Shown here: piece by piece, positions 50,535 to 58,994 of the stretch | Position numbering within the stretch: position 1 is the stretch's first letter | Layout of the letters: each line of letters begins with the position of its first letter | Origin: Herbidospora galbida | GTDB lineage: Bacteria; Actinomycetota; Actinomycetes; Streptosporangiales; Streptosporangiaceae | Direction of reading: 5' to 3' | Assembly (NCBI RefSeq): GCF_005233835.1 | Contig: NZ_SZQA01000017.1 | Coordinates: forward strand, 1-64,000 | Length of the DNA stretch: 64,000 nt | The notes under the pieces: generated by a model | Database searches by the model: none | Told to the model about the DNA's origin: nothing | The model's input: only the letters and a program-made list of their open reading frames with translations | Translations under genes and position numbers: made by a program

Positions 50535-51081
50535 GGGGATCCTCCTTGAGCAGGGTCCGGAGTTTGGCCGAACACCGCGTCCGGGTCGGCCCCACGCTGC
50601 CGATCGGGATGTGCATCCGGGCCGCGACCTGCGCATACCGTACATCTGGATTGAGGGCGAAGAGCCGGAGCATGGTCCGGCACGGCTCGTTGAGCCGGGA
50701 CACGCGCGACCAGAGAGTGCGCCCGTAGTCGGCGTCGACGATCTCCGTCGTCGGATCGGGCGCCGCGAGCGTGGGATGTTCGTAGAGGTCGGGCGGGTCG
50801 GCCGGGAACTCCTGCCCGGCCCTGCGGCCGAGCCGCAGCGCCTCGCGCCGCGTCGTCGTCATCAGCCACGCCCCGACCGCCCGCGGGTCGCGGATGCGGT
50901 CGACGCTCTCGATCAGCCGGAGCCACGCTCCCTGTACGGCGTCGGACGCGTCGGCCGCCCCCAGCCCCGCCGCCCGCGCCACAGCCCACATCTGACTGTT
51001 GAAGCTGGCGACCAGCTCGGACCAGGCATGGTCGTCGAGCAGATCGAGAGGGATCGATTCGTCGTGAACCTCGAAAAGCAC
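50524..51081 (-). CDS. ECF-type sigma-70 family RNA polymerase sigma factor
   Basis: A 185-residue sigma factor with region 2 ('NSQMWAVARAAGLGAADASDAVQGAWLRLIESVDRIRDPRAVGAWLMTTTRREALRLGRR') and region 4 ('LNEPCRTMLRLFALNPDVRYAQVAARMHIPIGSVGPTRTRCSAKLRTLL'); regions 1 and 3 are absent, as in ECF sigmas. It starts with GTG 51081. It is the first gene of the cassette with the beta-sandwich protein and the CHAT protease. GTCAGTGA occurs twice in the 40 bases upstream of its start, possibly part of an autoregulated promoter. Confidence 0.9.
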   Translation of the reverse strand: MLFEVHDESIPLDLLDDHAWSELVASFNSQMWAVARAAGLGAADASDAVQGAWLRLIESVDRIRDPRAVGAWLMTTTRREALRLGRRAGQEFPADPPDLYEHPTLAAPDPTTEIVDADYGRTLWSRVSRLNEPCRTMLRLFALNPDVRYAQVAARMHIPIGSVGPTRTRCSAKLRTLLKEDPLEC

Positions 51082-51391
51082 GCGTCACTGACCCTTTCCG
51101 CACCAGCCTCACTGACTGTGCTGACAGAGGAGCGTTGCGTGAGCAACTCTAGCCATGGTGTCCGGCGCCGCCCGGTGAGATCGCGGAATTCCGGAAGGGT
51201 GGCCAACTTCCACGATCGCGCCGATTTACGCCTTGAGGAGAGACCGATTCGCCCGGCGGCCAAGCGGGAATCGGTATGACCCTCCTCTGGTGCCCCGCCG
51301 CGACGGACGGTAGTCTCTCCTAGAGTCACTTGTGATCATCCCAGTATGAGGCCGTTGGGGAAGGCGCACCTCGTACGAATCGGGAGGTCCG
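51082..51391. other. 310-bp divergent intergenic region
   Basis: This is the gap between the sigma gene and the DUF3145 gene, which run apart. It contains two copies of TCACTGAC (at 51085 and 51109), a short GTTGC/GCAAC inverted repeat near 51132, and a TAGAGT hexamer near 51320 that could be a -10 for DUF3145. No RNA gene or open frame with coding character was seen. Confidence 0.6.
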
Positions 51392-51889
51392 GTGGCTGCT
51401 GCTCGTGGCGTCCTGTACGTCCACTCGGCTCAGCCTGCGCTGTGCCCACACATCGAGTGGGCCGTCGCAGGCATTCTTGGCGTTCCCGTCGACCTGACGT
51501 GGACGCCCCAGCCCGCTGCGCCCGGCGCCCTGCGCGCCCAGGCCGAATGGGAGGGGCCCGCCGGCGTCGCCGCCAAGATCACCTCTTCGCTCATGGGGTG
51601 GCAGCGCATCCGCTTTGAAATCACCGAAGACCCGTCGCCGGGCAGCGACGGCTCCCGCCATGCGTACACCCCCGCCCTGGGCGCCTTCACGGCGACCATC
51701 GGCGTCAACGGCGACATCCTGATCCCGGAGGACCGCCTCCGGAACGTCATGCTGATGGCCAGCCAGGGGCGCGCGGTGCTGGAAGACGAACTCGACAAAC
51801 TGCTCGGCAAGCAGTGGGACGAGGAACTGGAGTCCTTCCGGTACGCCGGCGAGGGCGCTCCGGTGCGCTGGCTCCACGCGGCCGTCTAG
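51392..51889 (+). CDS. DUF3145 family protein
   Basis: A 165-residue protein from GTG 51392, preceded by GGGAGG. 'RGVLYVHSAQPALCPHIEWAVAGILGVPVDLTWTPQPAAPGALRAQAEWEGP', 'WQRIRFEITEDPS' and 'LEDELDKLLGKQWDEELESFRYAGEGAPVRWLHAAV' match DUF3145, a family confined to actinobacteria. In streptomycetes the gene lies next to the FAS operon (after fabF), so the synteny supports the call. Function unknown. Confidence 0.92.
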   Translation: MAAARGVLYVHSAQPALCPHIEWAVAGILGVPVDLTWTPQPAAPGALRAQAEWEGPAGVAAKITSSLMGWQRIRFEITEDPSPGSDGSRHAYTPALGAFTATIGVNGDILIPEDRLRNVMLMASQGRAVLEDELDKLLGKQWDEELESFRYAGEGAPVRWLHAAV

Positions 51890-51899
51890 CCGTAGAAAG

Positions 51900-51926
51900 G
51901 GGCGCGTGGCCTCTGACCGCGCGCCC
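51900..51926 (+). terminator. Possible terminator of the DUF3145 gene
   Basis: GGGCGCG (51900-51906) and CGCGCCC (51920-51926) form a perfect 7-bp GC stem with a 13-base loop, starting 10 bp after the stop. No T-tract follows, so the assignment is tentative. Confidence 0.35.
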
Positions 51927-52651
51927 TGCCGCCCTTCACCACGCCCACGGGCCGGGGCCGCCTTACCCGGCCACTACCTTCGTTGGCTAGGCGCTCCCTG
52001 CGGCTAGTCATCACGCTCTCCGCCTGGGTCGCCTTCCTGGCCGCCACCTCGACTGCCGCTGGCGAGGGCATCTGCTGCCCCTCGTCGTGACCGCTGGCCA
52101 GGGCCACCTTCCGTTGGCCGCCGCCTCGCACAACGCCGGCGTCCGTCATTGAGCGGTACGGTCTGTCGCCTTCTCACCTCGCCACCAGCTCGGGGTGTCT
52201 CCTGGCAGCCACCCCCCATGACGCGCGCCTTCTGCCCACATTCGGGCGGTTGGCAGGGCCTTGGCGGTGGCGGGCCGTTTGCTTCGGCCCCACATTTCCT
52301 GGAGTCCTCCCGTCCCGTCGGTTTCGGACTTCTCTCGCTTAGTGGAATCGTTTCGGTCCAGGTACCTGCCCGATTGCGGATGCCCGGGCGAAGGCCTGGG
52401 TGACACTAGGCTCACCCTTTCGCCACCTTCGTGCCCCACGGGTGCGCGGTCCTCAAATGGTGCGGGTCGGGCACCAGGTCCTTGTTCTCTCGCGGTCGGG
52501 CCGGGAACGGGATGGGCTTGCCGGAGCCCGATGACCACCTCGTCGTGGACAGCGGGCAGGTCGGTCGGTGAGCGATGCGCGCGGCGCCCCACTTGGCCGC
52601 ACCCTGCAAGAAGCGCCCTGAGCTCCGTCGGGCCGATATAACGAAATTTCG

Positions 52652-52681
52652 GGCGGCTTCAGCCACCCGATCGAAGCCGCC
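52652..52681. repeat. 9-bp perfect inverted repeat
   Basis: GGCGGCTTC (52652-52660) and GAAGCCGCC (52673-52681) with a 12-base loop. It lies about 100 bp past accD on its 3' side and just beside the palindrome CGAAATTTCG (52642-52651). It may be a second termination hairpin, effective on either strand. Confidence 0.45.
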
Positions 52682-52732
52682 GGAGATCCCGCTGGTGAGA
52701 ACCGCAGGGTGCACAGCCGGCGGAACGCCGAA

Positions 52733-52764
52733 GCGCCGCCCCCACAAGCAAGTGGAAGCGGCGC
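52733..52764 (-). terminator. Hairpin terminator after the fatty-acid operon
   Basis: On the minus strand, GCGCCGC and GCGGCGC flank inner arms CCAC and GTGG; the two bases between them can pair as G-U wobbles, giving a 13-bp stem with a 6-base loop. It lies 19 bp past the accD stop. There is no clear U-run, but position and strength fit a terminator. Confidence 0.6.
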
Positions 52765-52782
52765 TCAGGACGTACAGAGAAA

Positions 52783-54207
52783 CTAGAGCGGGATGTTCCC
52801 GTGGGCGCCCCGCGCCGGCGTCGCACGGGCGATCACCTTCGCGATGGCCCCCCGTGTCTCCCCGGGCTGGATGACCTCGTCGACCACGCCCAGGTCGACC
52901 GCGCGGTCGAGGCCGCCGGCGATCTTCTCGTGCTCCTCCGCCAGGCGGTTCTCCAGGTCGGCCCGCTCCTCGTCGGGAACGGCGGCCAGTTCGCGCCGCT
53001 TCAGGATGCGCACCGCCGCGACCGCGCCCATGACCGCGATCTGGGCCGTCGGCCAGGCGAACACGCGGGTCGCGCCGAGGGCGCGGGAGTTCATCGCGAT
53101 GTACGCCCCGCCGTAGGACTTGCGCGTCACCAGCGTCACCCGGGGCACGGAGGCCTCGGCGAACGCGTGGAGGAGCTTGGCCCCGCGCCGGACGACGCCG
53201 TCGTGCTCCTGGCCGACGCCGGGCAGGTAGCCGGGCACGTCGACCAGCACGACCAGGGGCACCCCGAACGCGTCGCACATGCGCACGAACCGGGCCGCCT
53301 TCTCGGCGGAGGTCGAGTCGAGGCAGCCGCCCAGGCGCATCGGGTTGTTGGCGATGACGCCGACGGTACGGCCGCCGAGACGGCCCAGGGTCGTCACGAT
53401 GTTGGGGGCCCACTTGGGGTGGAGCTCCACGCCCGGCTCGTCGAGCAGGCCGTTGACCAGCGGCTTCACGTCGTAGGCGCGGCGCACGTTCTCGGGCAGC
53501 AGGGTCGAGAAGTCGACCTCGCCGACCTCGCCCAGCCGCACGCGGCCCTGGTGGCCGAGCAGCGTGGCGACCTGGCGGGCCTTCAGCAGGGCCTCGGGCT
53601 CCGACTTGGTGACGATGTGGACCACACCGCTGCGCTTGCTGTGGGGCTCGGGGCCGCCCAGCGACGCCATGTCGATGGTCTCGCCCGTCACCGAACGGAC
53701 GACGTCGGGGCCGGTCACGAAGATGCGGCCCTCGTCGGCGAGGATCACGATGTCGGTCAGCGCCGGGCCGTAGGCCGCCCCGCCCGCCGCCGCGCCGACC
53801 ACGACGGAGATCTGGGGCACGATGCCCGACGCCTTCGTCATGGCCGCGAAGACGCGGCCCACGGCGTGGAGGGACTCCACGCCCTCGGCGAGGCGGGCGC
53901 CGCCCGAGTGCCAGACGCCGATGATCGGCACGCGCTCGCGGACCGCCACGTCGTAGGCGTGGACGATGTGCTCACAGCCCTCGGCGCCCATCGCGCCGCC
54001 CTGGACGCGGGCGTCGCTGCAGAACGCCACGACGGGGACGCCCTCGACGCGGCCGGTGACCGCCAGGGCCCCGCTCTTGTCCTGCGGCGAGATCAGCCGC
54101 ATGGAACCCTCGTCGAGCAGGTGGCCCAGCCGGACGACGGGATCGCGGGGGTCGGCCGCCTCCTGGTCGGAGGCGGCGGTCACCACCCTGTTGTCAACGA
54201 CAGTCAT
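52783..54207 (-). CDS. accD: Acyl-CoA carboxylase beta (carboxyltransferase) subunit, AccD6/PccB type
   Basis: A 474-residue carboxyltransferase. 'FCSDARVQGGAMGAEGCEHIVHAYDVA', 'GGARLAEGVESL' and 'GAAAGGAAYGPALTDIVILADEG' form the N-terminal crotonase-like domain; 'RKSYGGAYIAMNSRALGATRVFAWPTAQIAVMGAVAAVRIL' the C-terminal one. It moves a carboxyl group from biotin to acetyl- or propionyl-CoA, making malonyl- or methylmalonyl-CoA. Place at the end of the fabD-H-acpP-fabF operon parallels accD6 in mycobacteria, so malonyl-CoA supply for fatty-acid synthesis is likely. The biotin carboxylase subunit is not in the window. Confidence 0.93.
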   Translation of the reverse strand: MTVVDNRVVTAASDQEAADPRDPVVRLGHLLDEGSMRLISPQDKSGALAVTGRVEGVPVVAFCSDARVQGGAMGAEGCEHIVHAYDVAVRERVPIIGVWHSGGARLAEGVESLHAVGRVFAAMTKASGIVPQISVVVGAAAGGAAYGPALTDIVILADEGRIFVTGPDVVRSVTGETIDMASLGGPEPHSKRSGVVHIVTKSEPEALLKARQVATLLGHQGRVRLGEVGEVDFSTLLPENVRRAYDVKPLVNGLLDEPGVELHPKWAPNIVTTLGRLGGRTVGVIANNPMRLGGCLDSTSAEKAARFVRMCDAFGVPLVVLVDVPGYLPGVGQEHDGVVRRGAKLLHAFAEASVPRVTLVTRKSYGGAYIAMNSRALGATRVFAWPTAQIAVMGAVAAVRILKRRELAAVPDEERADLENRLAEEHEKIAGGLDRAVDLGVVDEVIQPGETRGAIAKVIARATPARGAHGNIPL

Positions 54208-54229
54208 TGCGTCCCTCTCAGACAGCTGA

Positions 54230-55462
54230 TCAAGCAGTGGTGAAGGCGACGGCGACGTTGTGGCCGCCGAAGCCGAAGGAGTTGTTGATCGCGGCGAGCT
54301 GCCCGTCGGGGAGCTTGCGCGGCTCGCCGCGCACGATGTCCACGTCGAGGCCGTCGGCCGGGTCGTCGAGGTTCGCGGTGGCGGGCACGATGCGCTCGCT
54401 CAGCGCCAGGATCGTGAAGACGGACTCGATGCCGCCCGCGCCGCCCAGCAGGTGACCGGTCATCGACTTGGTCGAGGTGACGAGCGGGGAGCCGGTGAGC
54501 GCCTCGCGGATGGCCCGCGCCTCGATCTCGTCGCCGACGGGCGTCGAGGTGGCGTGGGCGTTGACGTGGCGGACGTCGGCGGCGCTGATGCCCGCGTCGG
54601 CGATGGCCGTCAGCATCGCGGTCTTGCCGCCGATGCCGCTCGGCTCCGGCGCGGAGATGTGGTGGCCGTCGGAGGTGATGCCGACGCCGGCCGCGACCGC
54701 GTAGATCTTCGCGCCGCGGGCCTTCGCGTGGGCCTCCGACTCCAGGACGATGATGCCGGCGCCCTCGCCGAGCACGAACCCGTCGCGGCCCTTGTCGAAG
54801 GGGCGCGAGGCGCGGTGGGGCTCGTCGTTGCGGGTCGACATGGCGCGCATGGCCGCGAACGAGGCCATGTTCAGCGGGTGGATGGCCGCCTCGCTGCCGC
54901 CGGCGACGACGACGTCGGCGCGGCCGGAGCGGATCATCTCGATGGCCTGGCCGATCGACTCGGCGCCGGTCGCGCAGGCGCTGACCGCCGCGTGGGTGCC
55001 CGCCTGGGCGCCCAGGTCGATGGAGATCCAGCCCGCGGCGCCGTTGGGCATGAGCATGGGGACGGTGTACGGCGAGAGCCGGTTCCACCCCTTCTCACGG
55101 TAGGTGTCGTAGGCCTGCAGGATCGTGTTGATGCCGCCGATGCCGGAGCCGACGACCACGCCGAGCCGGGTCGGCTCGACCTCGGGCGCGCCGGCGTCCT
55201 GCCAGGCCTGCCGGGCGGCGATCAGGGCGAACTGCTCGTAGCGGTCGAGACGCCTGGCCTCGGGGCGGGGCAGCACCTCACCGGGGTCGACCGCGGCGAC
55301 GCCGGCGAACTTCGCCGGGACGGTGTCGACCCAGTCTTCGGTGAGGGTGCGGATGCCCGACCGCCCGTCGAGGAGCGCCGCCCAGGTCGAGGCGACGTCT
55401 CCACCAAGGGGCGTCGTCGTGCCGAGTCCGGTGACGACGACTCGCACCCGGTTGGTACTCAC
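54230..55462 (-). CDS. fabF: Beta-ketoacyl-ACP synthase II (FabF)
   Basis: A 410-residue condensing enzyme with the Cys-His-His triad: Cys163 (VSACATGAESIG), His303 (VNAHATSTPVGD) and His337 (TKSMTGHLLGGAGG), and Lys332. It extends acyl-ACP by two carbons with malonyl-ACP in the type II system. GTG start at 55462. It follows acpP by 43 bp and precedes accD. A polyketide KS was considered, but the ACP, FabH and FabD neighbours and lack of a chain-length factor favour fatty-acid synthesis. Confidence 0.95.
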   Translation of the reverse strand: MSTNRVRVVVTGLGTTTPLGGDVASTWAALLDGRSGIRTLTEDWVDTVPAKFAGVAAVDPGEVLPRPEARRLDRYEQFALIAARQAWQDAGAPEVEPTRLGVVVGSGIGGINTILQAYDTYREKGWNRLSPYTVPMLMPNGAAGWISIDLGAQAGTHAAVSACATGAESIGQAIEMIRSGRADVVVAGGSEAAIHPLNMASFAAMRAMSTRNDEPHRASRPFDKGRDGFVLGEGAGIIVLESEAHAKARGAKIYAVAAGVGITSDGHHISAPEPSGIGGKTAMLTAIADAGISAADVRHVNAHATSTPVGDEIEARAIREALTGSPLVTSTKSMTGHLLGGAGGIESVFTILALSERIVPATANLDDPADGLDVDIVRGEPRKLPDGQLAAINNSFGFGGHNVAVAFTTA

Positions 55463-55505
55463 TTTGGCTGCACTCCTCTACGGTCGAACGGTTGTGCGGG
55501 GGAAC

Positions 55506-55745
55506 TCAGTTCTGGATGAAGTTGATGACGTCCTTGACGGTCTTCAGGTGCTTGAGCTGGTCGTCGGGGATCTCCGCGCCGAACTCGTCCTGGGCCGCCA
55601 CGGCGATCTCGACCATCGACAGCGAGTCGATGTCCAGGTCGTCGACGAAGCTCTTCTCCGGGGTCACCTCGGAGGCCGGGATACCGGTGATCTCGTTGAC
55701 GATCTTGCCGAGGCCAGCCAGGATCTCCTGCTCGGTGACTGCCAT
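55506..55745 (-). CDS. acpP: Acyl carrier protein
   Basis: A 79-residue acidic four-helix protein with the phosphopantetheine site Ser41 in 'DDLDIDSLSMVEIA'. It carries the growing fatty acyl chain. The ATG is preceded by AAAGGAGAG. It lies between fabH (55 bp away) and fabF, the normal order in actinomycetes. Confidence 0.97.
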   Translation of the reverse strand: MAVTEQEILAGLGKIVNEITGIPASEVTPEKSFVDDLDIDSLSMVEIAVAAQDEFGAEIPDDQLKHLKTVKDVINFIQN

Positions 55746-55800
55746 GTCTCTCCTTTGAGTGGTGTTTCTGGGTTTTCGTACGGCGAAGACCGTACCGGCA

Positions 55801-56757
55801 TTAAGGGATCTCGATGACCTGGGAGGCGTAGGTCAGGCCCGCCCCGAAGCCCAGGAGCAGCGCGAGGCCGCCCGAAGGCACCTCGCCCTGTTCGATCATG
55901 CGGGACAGCGCGAGCGGGATCGACGCGGCCGAGGTGTTGCCGGCCAGCACGATGTCGCGGGCGACGACGGCCTTGTCGGCCCCGAGCTTGCGCGCGATGG
56001 CCTCGATGATGCGCAGGTTCGCCTGGTGGGGCACGAACGCCGCCAGGTCGGCGGGAGCCACGCCCGCACGCTCGCAAGCCTCTTTGGCCACCGGGTGAAG
56101 GGCCGTGGTGGCCCAGCGGAACACCGTCTGACCTTCCTGGTGAAGGGACGACGACCGGTCGTGGATCATGATGGCGTCGGCCTTGTCGCCCGCGCTGCCC
56201 CAGACGACCGGGCCGATGGCCGGGGTCTCGGACGGGACGACGACCGCTGCGCCGGCCCCGTCGGCGAAGATCACCGAGGTGGCGCGGTCGTTGATGTCGA
56301 CCCATTGGGTGAGCTTCTCGGTGCCGATGACCAGCACGTTCTTCGCCGAGCCCGCGCGGATCGAGTCGCTGGCCGCGGCGAGGGCGTAACAGAAGCCCGC
56401 GCAGGCCGCGTTGAGGTCGTAGGCGCCCGGCGCCTGGATGGCGAGCCGGTGGGCGACCCGTCCGGCCAGGTTCGGGATCGGGGCCTCGGGGGTGCACGTG
56501 GCGACGATCACGAGGTCGATGTCGGAGGCGGCCAGGCCGCTCGCGGCCAGCGCCTTTCCGCCGGCCTGGACGGCCAGGTCGATCTCGGACTCCTCGGGAC
56601 CGGCGAAGCGGCGCTCCTTGATGCCGACCCGGCTCTGGATCCACTCGTCGTTCGTTTCGATGATCTTGGCGAGATCGTCGTTGGTGACCACGTTCGCCGG
56701 CTGGTAATGGCCGAAGGCCAGCACCTTGGCTCCCGGCGCCCCCGCGGGTAGCTTCAC
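55801..56757 (-). CDS. fabH: Beta-ketoacyl-ACP synthase III (FabH)
   Basis: A 318-residue KAS III with the catalytic triad Cys119 (NAACAGFCYAL), His244 (VPHQANLRI) and Asn274 (LAGNTSAAS). It starts fatty-acid synthesis by condensing an acyl-CoA primer with malonyl-ACP; actinomycete enzymes use branched primers. GTG 56757 overlaps the fabD stop (GTGA). Confidence 0.96.
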   Translation of the reverse strand: MKLPAGAPGAKVLAFGHYQPANVVTNDDLAKIIETNDEWIQSRVGIKERRFAGPEESEIDLAVQAGGKALAASGLAASDIDLVIVATCTPEAPIPNLAGRVAHRLAIQAPGAYDLNAACAGFCYALAAASDSIRAGSAKNVLVIGTEKLTQWVDINDRATSVIFADGAGAAVVVPSETPAIGPVVWGSAGDKADAIMIHDRSSSLHQEGQTVFRWATTALHPVAKEACERAGVAPADLAAFVPHQANLRIIEAIARKLGADKAVVARDIVLAGNTSAASIPLALSRMIEQGEVPSGGLALLLGFGAGLTYASQVIEIP

Positions 56758-57665
56758 TTGATCGCCTCCTTGGCGGCGTCGAGGGCCGGGGTCAGGTCGG
56801 CGGGGGTCTTGAGCGCGACGGTCACCGAACCGGGCAGGCCGCGCTTGGCCAGGCCGGTCAGGGTGCCGCCGGGCAGCAGTTCGATCATGGTGACGGGGGT
56901 GTCGCCGGTCTCCTGCGCCATGGTCTCCATGCACAGGTCCCAGCGGACCGGGTTGCTCACCTGGTTGACCATGCGGTCGAGGGCGTCGCGGCCCGACATG
57001 ACGATCGCGCCGTCGGCGTTGGACAGCAGCCGCAGCGCCGGGTCGGCCGGGGCGACGTCGGCCGCGGCGGCGCGCAGCCGCTCGACGGCCGGAGCCATGT
57101 GGTGGGTGTGGAAGGCGCCGGCGACCGCGAGGGCGCGCAGCCGGGCCCGCTGCGGCGGGTCGGCCTGGAGGGCCTCCAGCTGCTCCAGCGTGCCGCCCGC
57201 GACGATCTGACCGGCGCCGTTGTTGTTGGCGGGGGTCAGGCCGTGCCTGTCGAGGGCGTCGAGGACGTCGACGCCGCCCAGGATCGCGGTCATGCCGGTC
57301 GCGGTGACGGCGGCGGCCTCGGCCATCGCCCGGCCGCGCTCGGCGACCAGCGAGACGGCCTGGTCGGCGGTGATGACCCCGGCCAGAGCGGCCGCGGCGA
57401 ACTCGCCGACGCTGTGGCCGGCGACGAGGTCGGGGGTGACGCCGAGCTCCTCGAAGGCGGCCAGCGCGGCGGCCACCAGAAGCGGCTGCGCGACGGCCGT
57501 GTCGCGGATCTCCTCGGCTTCGGCGGTGGTGCCGTAGGCGATGAGGTCGAGCTTCGCGATCTCGGACCATGCTGACAGACGGTCACGGAATCCGGGGAGC
57601 TCCAGCCACGGACTCAGGAAGCCTGGAGTTTGGGCGCCTTGTCCCGGCGCGACGATGACGAGCAC
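56754..57665 (-). CDS. fabD: Malonyl-CoA:ACP transacylase (FabD)
   Basis: A 303-residue acyltransferase with active-site Ser85 in GHSVGEFAAA and catalytic His186 (AGAFHTHHM). N-terminal 'VIVAPGQGAQTPGFLSPWL' is the FabD GQG motif. It loads malonyl groups onto ACP. GTG 57665 is chosen for GGGTGG just upstream. First gene of the fab operon, coupled to fabH by GTGA. Confidence 0.96.
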   Translation of the reverse strand: MLVIVAPGQGAQTPGFLSPWLELPGFRDRLSAWSEIAKLDLIAYGTTAEAEEIRDTAVAQPLLVAAALAAFEELGVTPDLVAGHSVGEFAAAALAGVITADQAVSLVAERGRAMAEAAAVTATGMTAILGGVDVLDALDRHGLTPANNNGAGQIVAGGTLEQLEALQADPPQRARLRALAVAGAFHTHHMAPAVERLRAAAADVAPADPALRLLSNADGAIVMSGRDALDRMVNQVSNPVRWDLCMETMAQETGDTPVTMIELLPGGTLTGLAKRGLPGSVTVALKTPADLTPALDAAKEAIK

Positions 57666-57734
57666 GGTACCACCCTGCCCTGTAGCCCTTCGACACAGAG
57701 CTGGGGATCCGAACGAACTTCGGCCTGCCTCTGT

Positions 57735-57749
57735 TGTGGAATCCCTACA
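57735..57749. promoter_or_regulatory. Imperfect dyad in the fabD upstream region, candidate FasR site
   Basis: On the minus strand TGTAGGGATTCCACA lies 70 bp upstream of the fabD start, with outer TGT/ACA and inner G/C symmetry. FasR proteins of actinomycetes bind upstream of fabD and activate it, and the gene beside this site is FasR-like. The exact box is not known to me for this organism; the assignment is positional inference. Confidence 0.35.
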
Positions 57750-57781
57750 GTTCTGGTTTCTCCGCAATTAACATGCGGCGG

Positions 57782-58930
57782 TCAGATTACGGTCAGTCGA
57801 CCGAGTATCAACCCAACCTGAAGGGTGAATGCGGACCGCCCCTCCGTCGGGGTGTAGCCGGTCAGCTCGGCGATCTTCCGGAGCCGGTAACGCACCGTGT
57901 TCGGGTGGACGAACAGCAGCCGCGCCGTCGCCTCCAGCGAGGTGCCCTGTTCGAGGTAGGTCGCCAGGGTGTCGAGCAGCGGCGTGCCGGCCAGCGGCTT
58001 GAACACGTTCTCGACCAGCGCCGCGCGGGCGTCCTCGTCGCCGTCGATGGCCCGTTCGGCGAGCAGGTCGTCGGCGAGCACGGGCCGGGGCGCGTCGGGC
58101 CACCCGGCGGCGGCCCGCAGCCCGGCGATGGCGGCCCGCGCCGACCGGGCGGCGGCGTGCAGGTCGGGCACCTCGGGGCCGATCACGATCGGGCCGGCGG
58201 CGAACCTCGGGACGACCAGGCGGGCGGCCTCACGCAGGCTGTCGGCCCCGCCGACGATCACGATCAGCCGGTCGCCCTGGACCCCGGCGAGCAGGTCGTG
58301 GCCCGCCCGCCGGCCCCGGTCGCGCAATCCGTCGATGACGCTCTGGGGGTCGTCGCCCGGGGCGTGCCCGGCGAAGACGACCACGGGCGCGGAGGTCCAG
58401 CCGAGGGCGGCGGCCCAGGAGTGGAGGCCGTCGTCGACCTCGCCCCGCACCAGCGCGTCGACGATCAGGGCCTCCAGCCGGGCGTCCCAGGACCCGCGGG
58501 CCTCGGCCTCGCGGGCGTAGACCTGGGCGGCGGCGAAGGCGACGTCGCGGGTGTAGCGCAGCATCGCGTTGCGCAGCACCTCCTCGCCGCCGGGCGCGGC
58601 GAGTTCCTCGACCTCGGCCTCGACGACCTCGACCACGATGCGGACGAGGTCGACGGTCTGCTGGAGGGAGACGCTGCGTTTGAGCTCGCGGGGCGCGGTG
58701 CCGAAGAACTCGATGCTCGGGGTCGGGCGGCCCTGCCCGGCGTGGCCGAACCACTCGACGAAGGCGGCGATCCCGGCCTGCGCGACCAGGCCGACCCAGG
58801 AACGGTCTTCGGCCGACAGGGCGCGGTACCAGGCGAGCTGCTCCTCCATGCGGGCCATCGCGGCGGTGCCCAGACTCCCCATCGCGCGGTCGAGCCGCCG
58901 CGCCGTGTCTTCACGCACCCTCTCGTTCAC
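57782..58930 (-). CDS. fasR: PucR/CdaR-family regulator, FasR-like activator of fatty-acid synthesis
   Basis: A 382-residue regulator. The GTG at 58930 is chosen; a TATAAC hexamer lies immediately before it, so a leaderless or slightly shorter start is possible. A helical N-terminal sensor region (RELKRSVSLQQTVDLVRIVVEVVE), a middle GGDEF-like degenerate domain, and the C-terminal PucR HTH_30 ('LLDTLATYLEQGTSLEATARLLFVHPNTVRYRLRKIAELTGYTP') are present. In Streptomyces coelicolor the homologue FasR sits at the same place and activates fabD-fabH-acpP-fabF. It likely binds the region before fabD. Confidence 0.9.
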   Translation of the reverse strand: MNERVREDTARRLDRAMGSLGTAAMARMEEQLAWYRALSAEDRSWVGLVAQAGIAAFVEWFGHAGQGRPTPSIEFFGTAPRELKRSVSLQQTVDLVRIVVEVVEAEVEELAAPGGEEVLRNAMLRYTRDVAFAAAQVYAREAEARGSWDARLEALIVDALVRGEVDDGLHSWAAALGWTSAPVVVFAGHAPGDDPQSVIDGLRDRGRRAGHDLLAGVQGDRLIVIVGGADSLREAARLVVPRFAAGPIVIGPEVPDLHAAARSARAAIAGLRAAAGWPDAPRPVLADDLLAERAIDGDEDARAALVENVFKPLAGTPLLDTLATYLEQGTSLEATARLLFVHPNTVRYRLRKIAELTGYTPTEGRSAFTLQVGLILGRLTVI

Positions 58931-58994
58931 GGTTATAGCGTGCCAGGTCGCCTGCGCGGATTCGTCAACGGTACGGGCGTGGCAAGCTGGGACG

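Larger units (their letters stand above)
51893..52732. other. Gene-poor 0.84-kb stretch between DUF3145 and accD
   Basis: No reading frame in either direction has the codon pattern of neighbouring genes, although several short ones exist by chance. Base composition is more mixed than the coding regions, with T-rich patches near 52290-52360. It includes a weak hairpin right after DUF3145 (51900-51926) and a 9-bp hairpin at 52652-52681. It could hold a decayed gene or an untranslated RNA; I cannot choose. Confidence 0.5.

Noticed and set aside
51886-52592. Short open frames on both strands in the gene-poor stretch
   Set aside because: Their products show no family pattern, and none has codon use like the neighbours.
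49098-52653. ACGAAATTTCGGG shared by the CHAT gene (49098-49110) and the accD downstream region (52641-52653)
   Set aside because: A 13-base match with a self-complementary core can occur by chance in 64 kb, and one copy is coding; no third copy was seen.
52783-57665. Type II polyketide cluster (KS, ACP, acyltransferase)
   Set aside because: There is one ketosynthase II plus a FabH, a standard ACP and FabD in the fatty-acid order, no chain-length factor, cyclase or ketoreductase.
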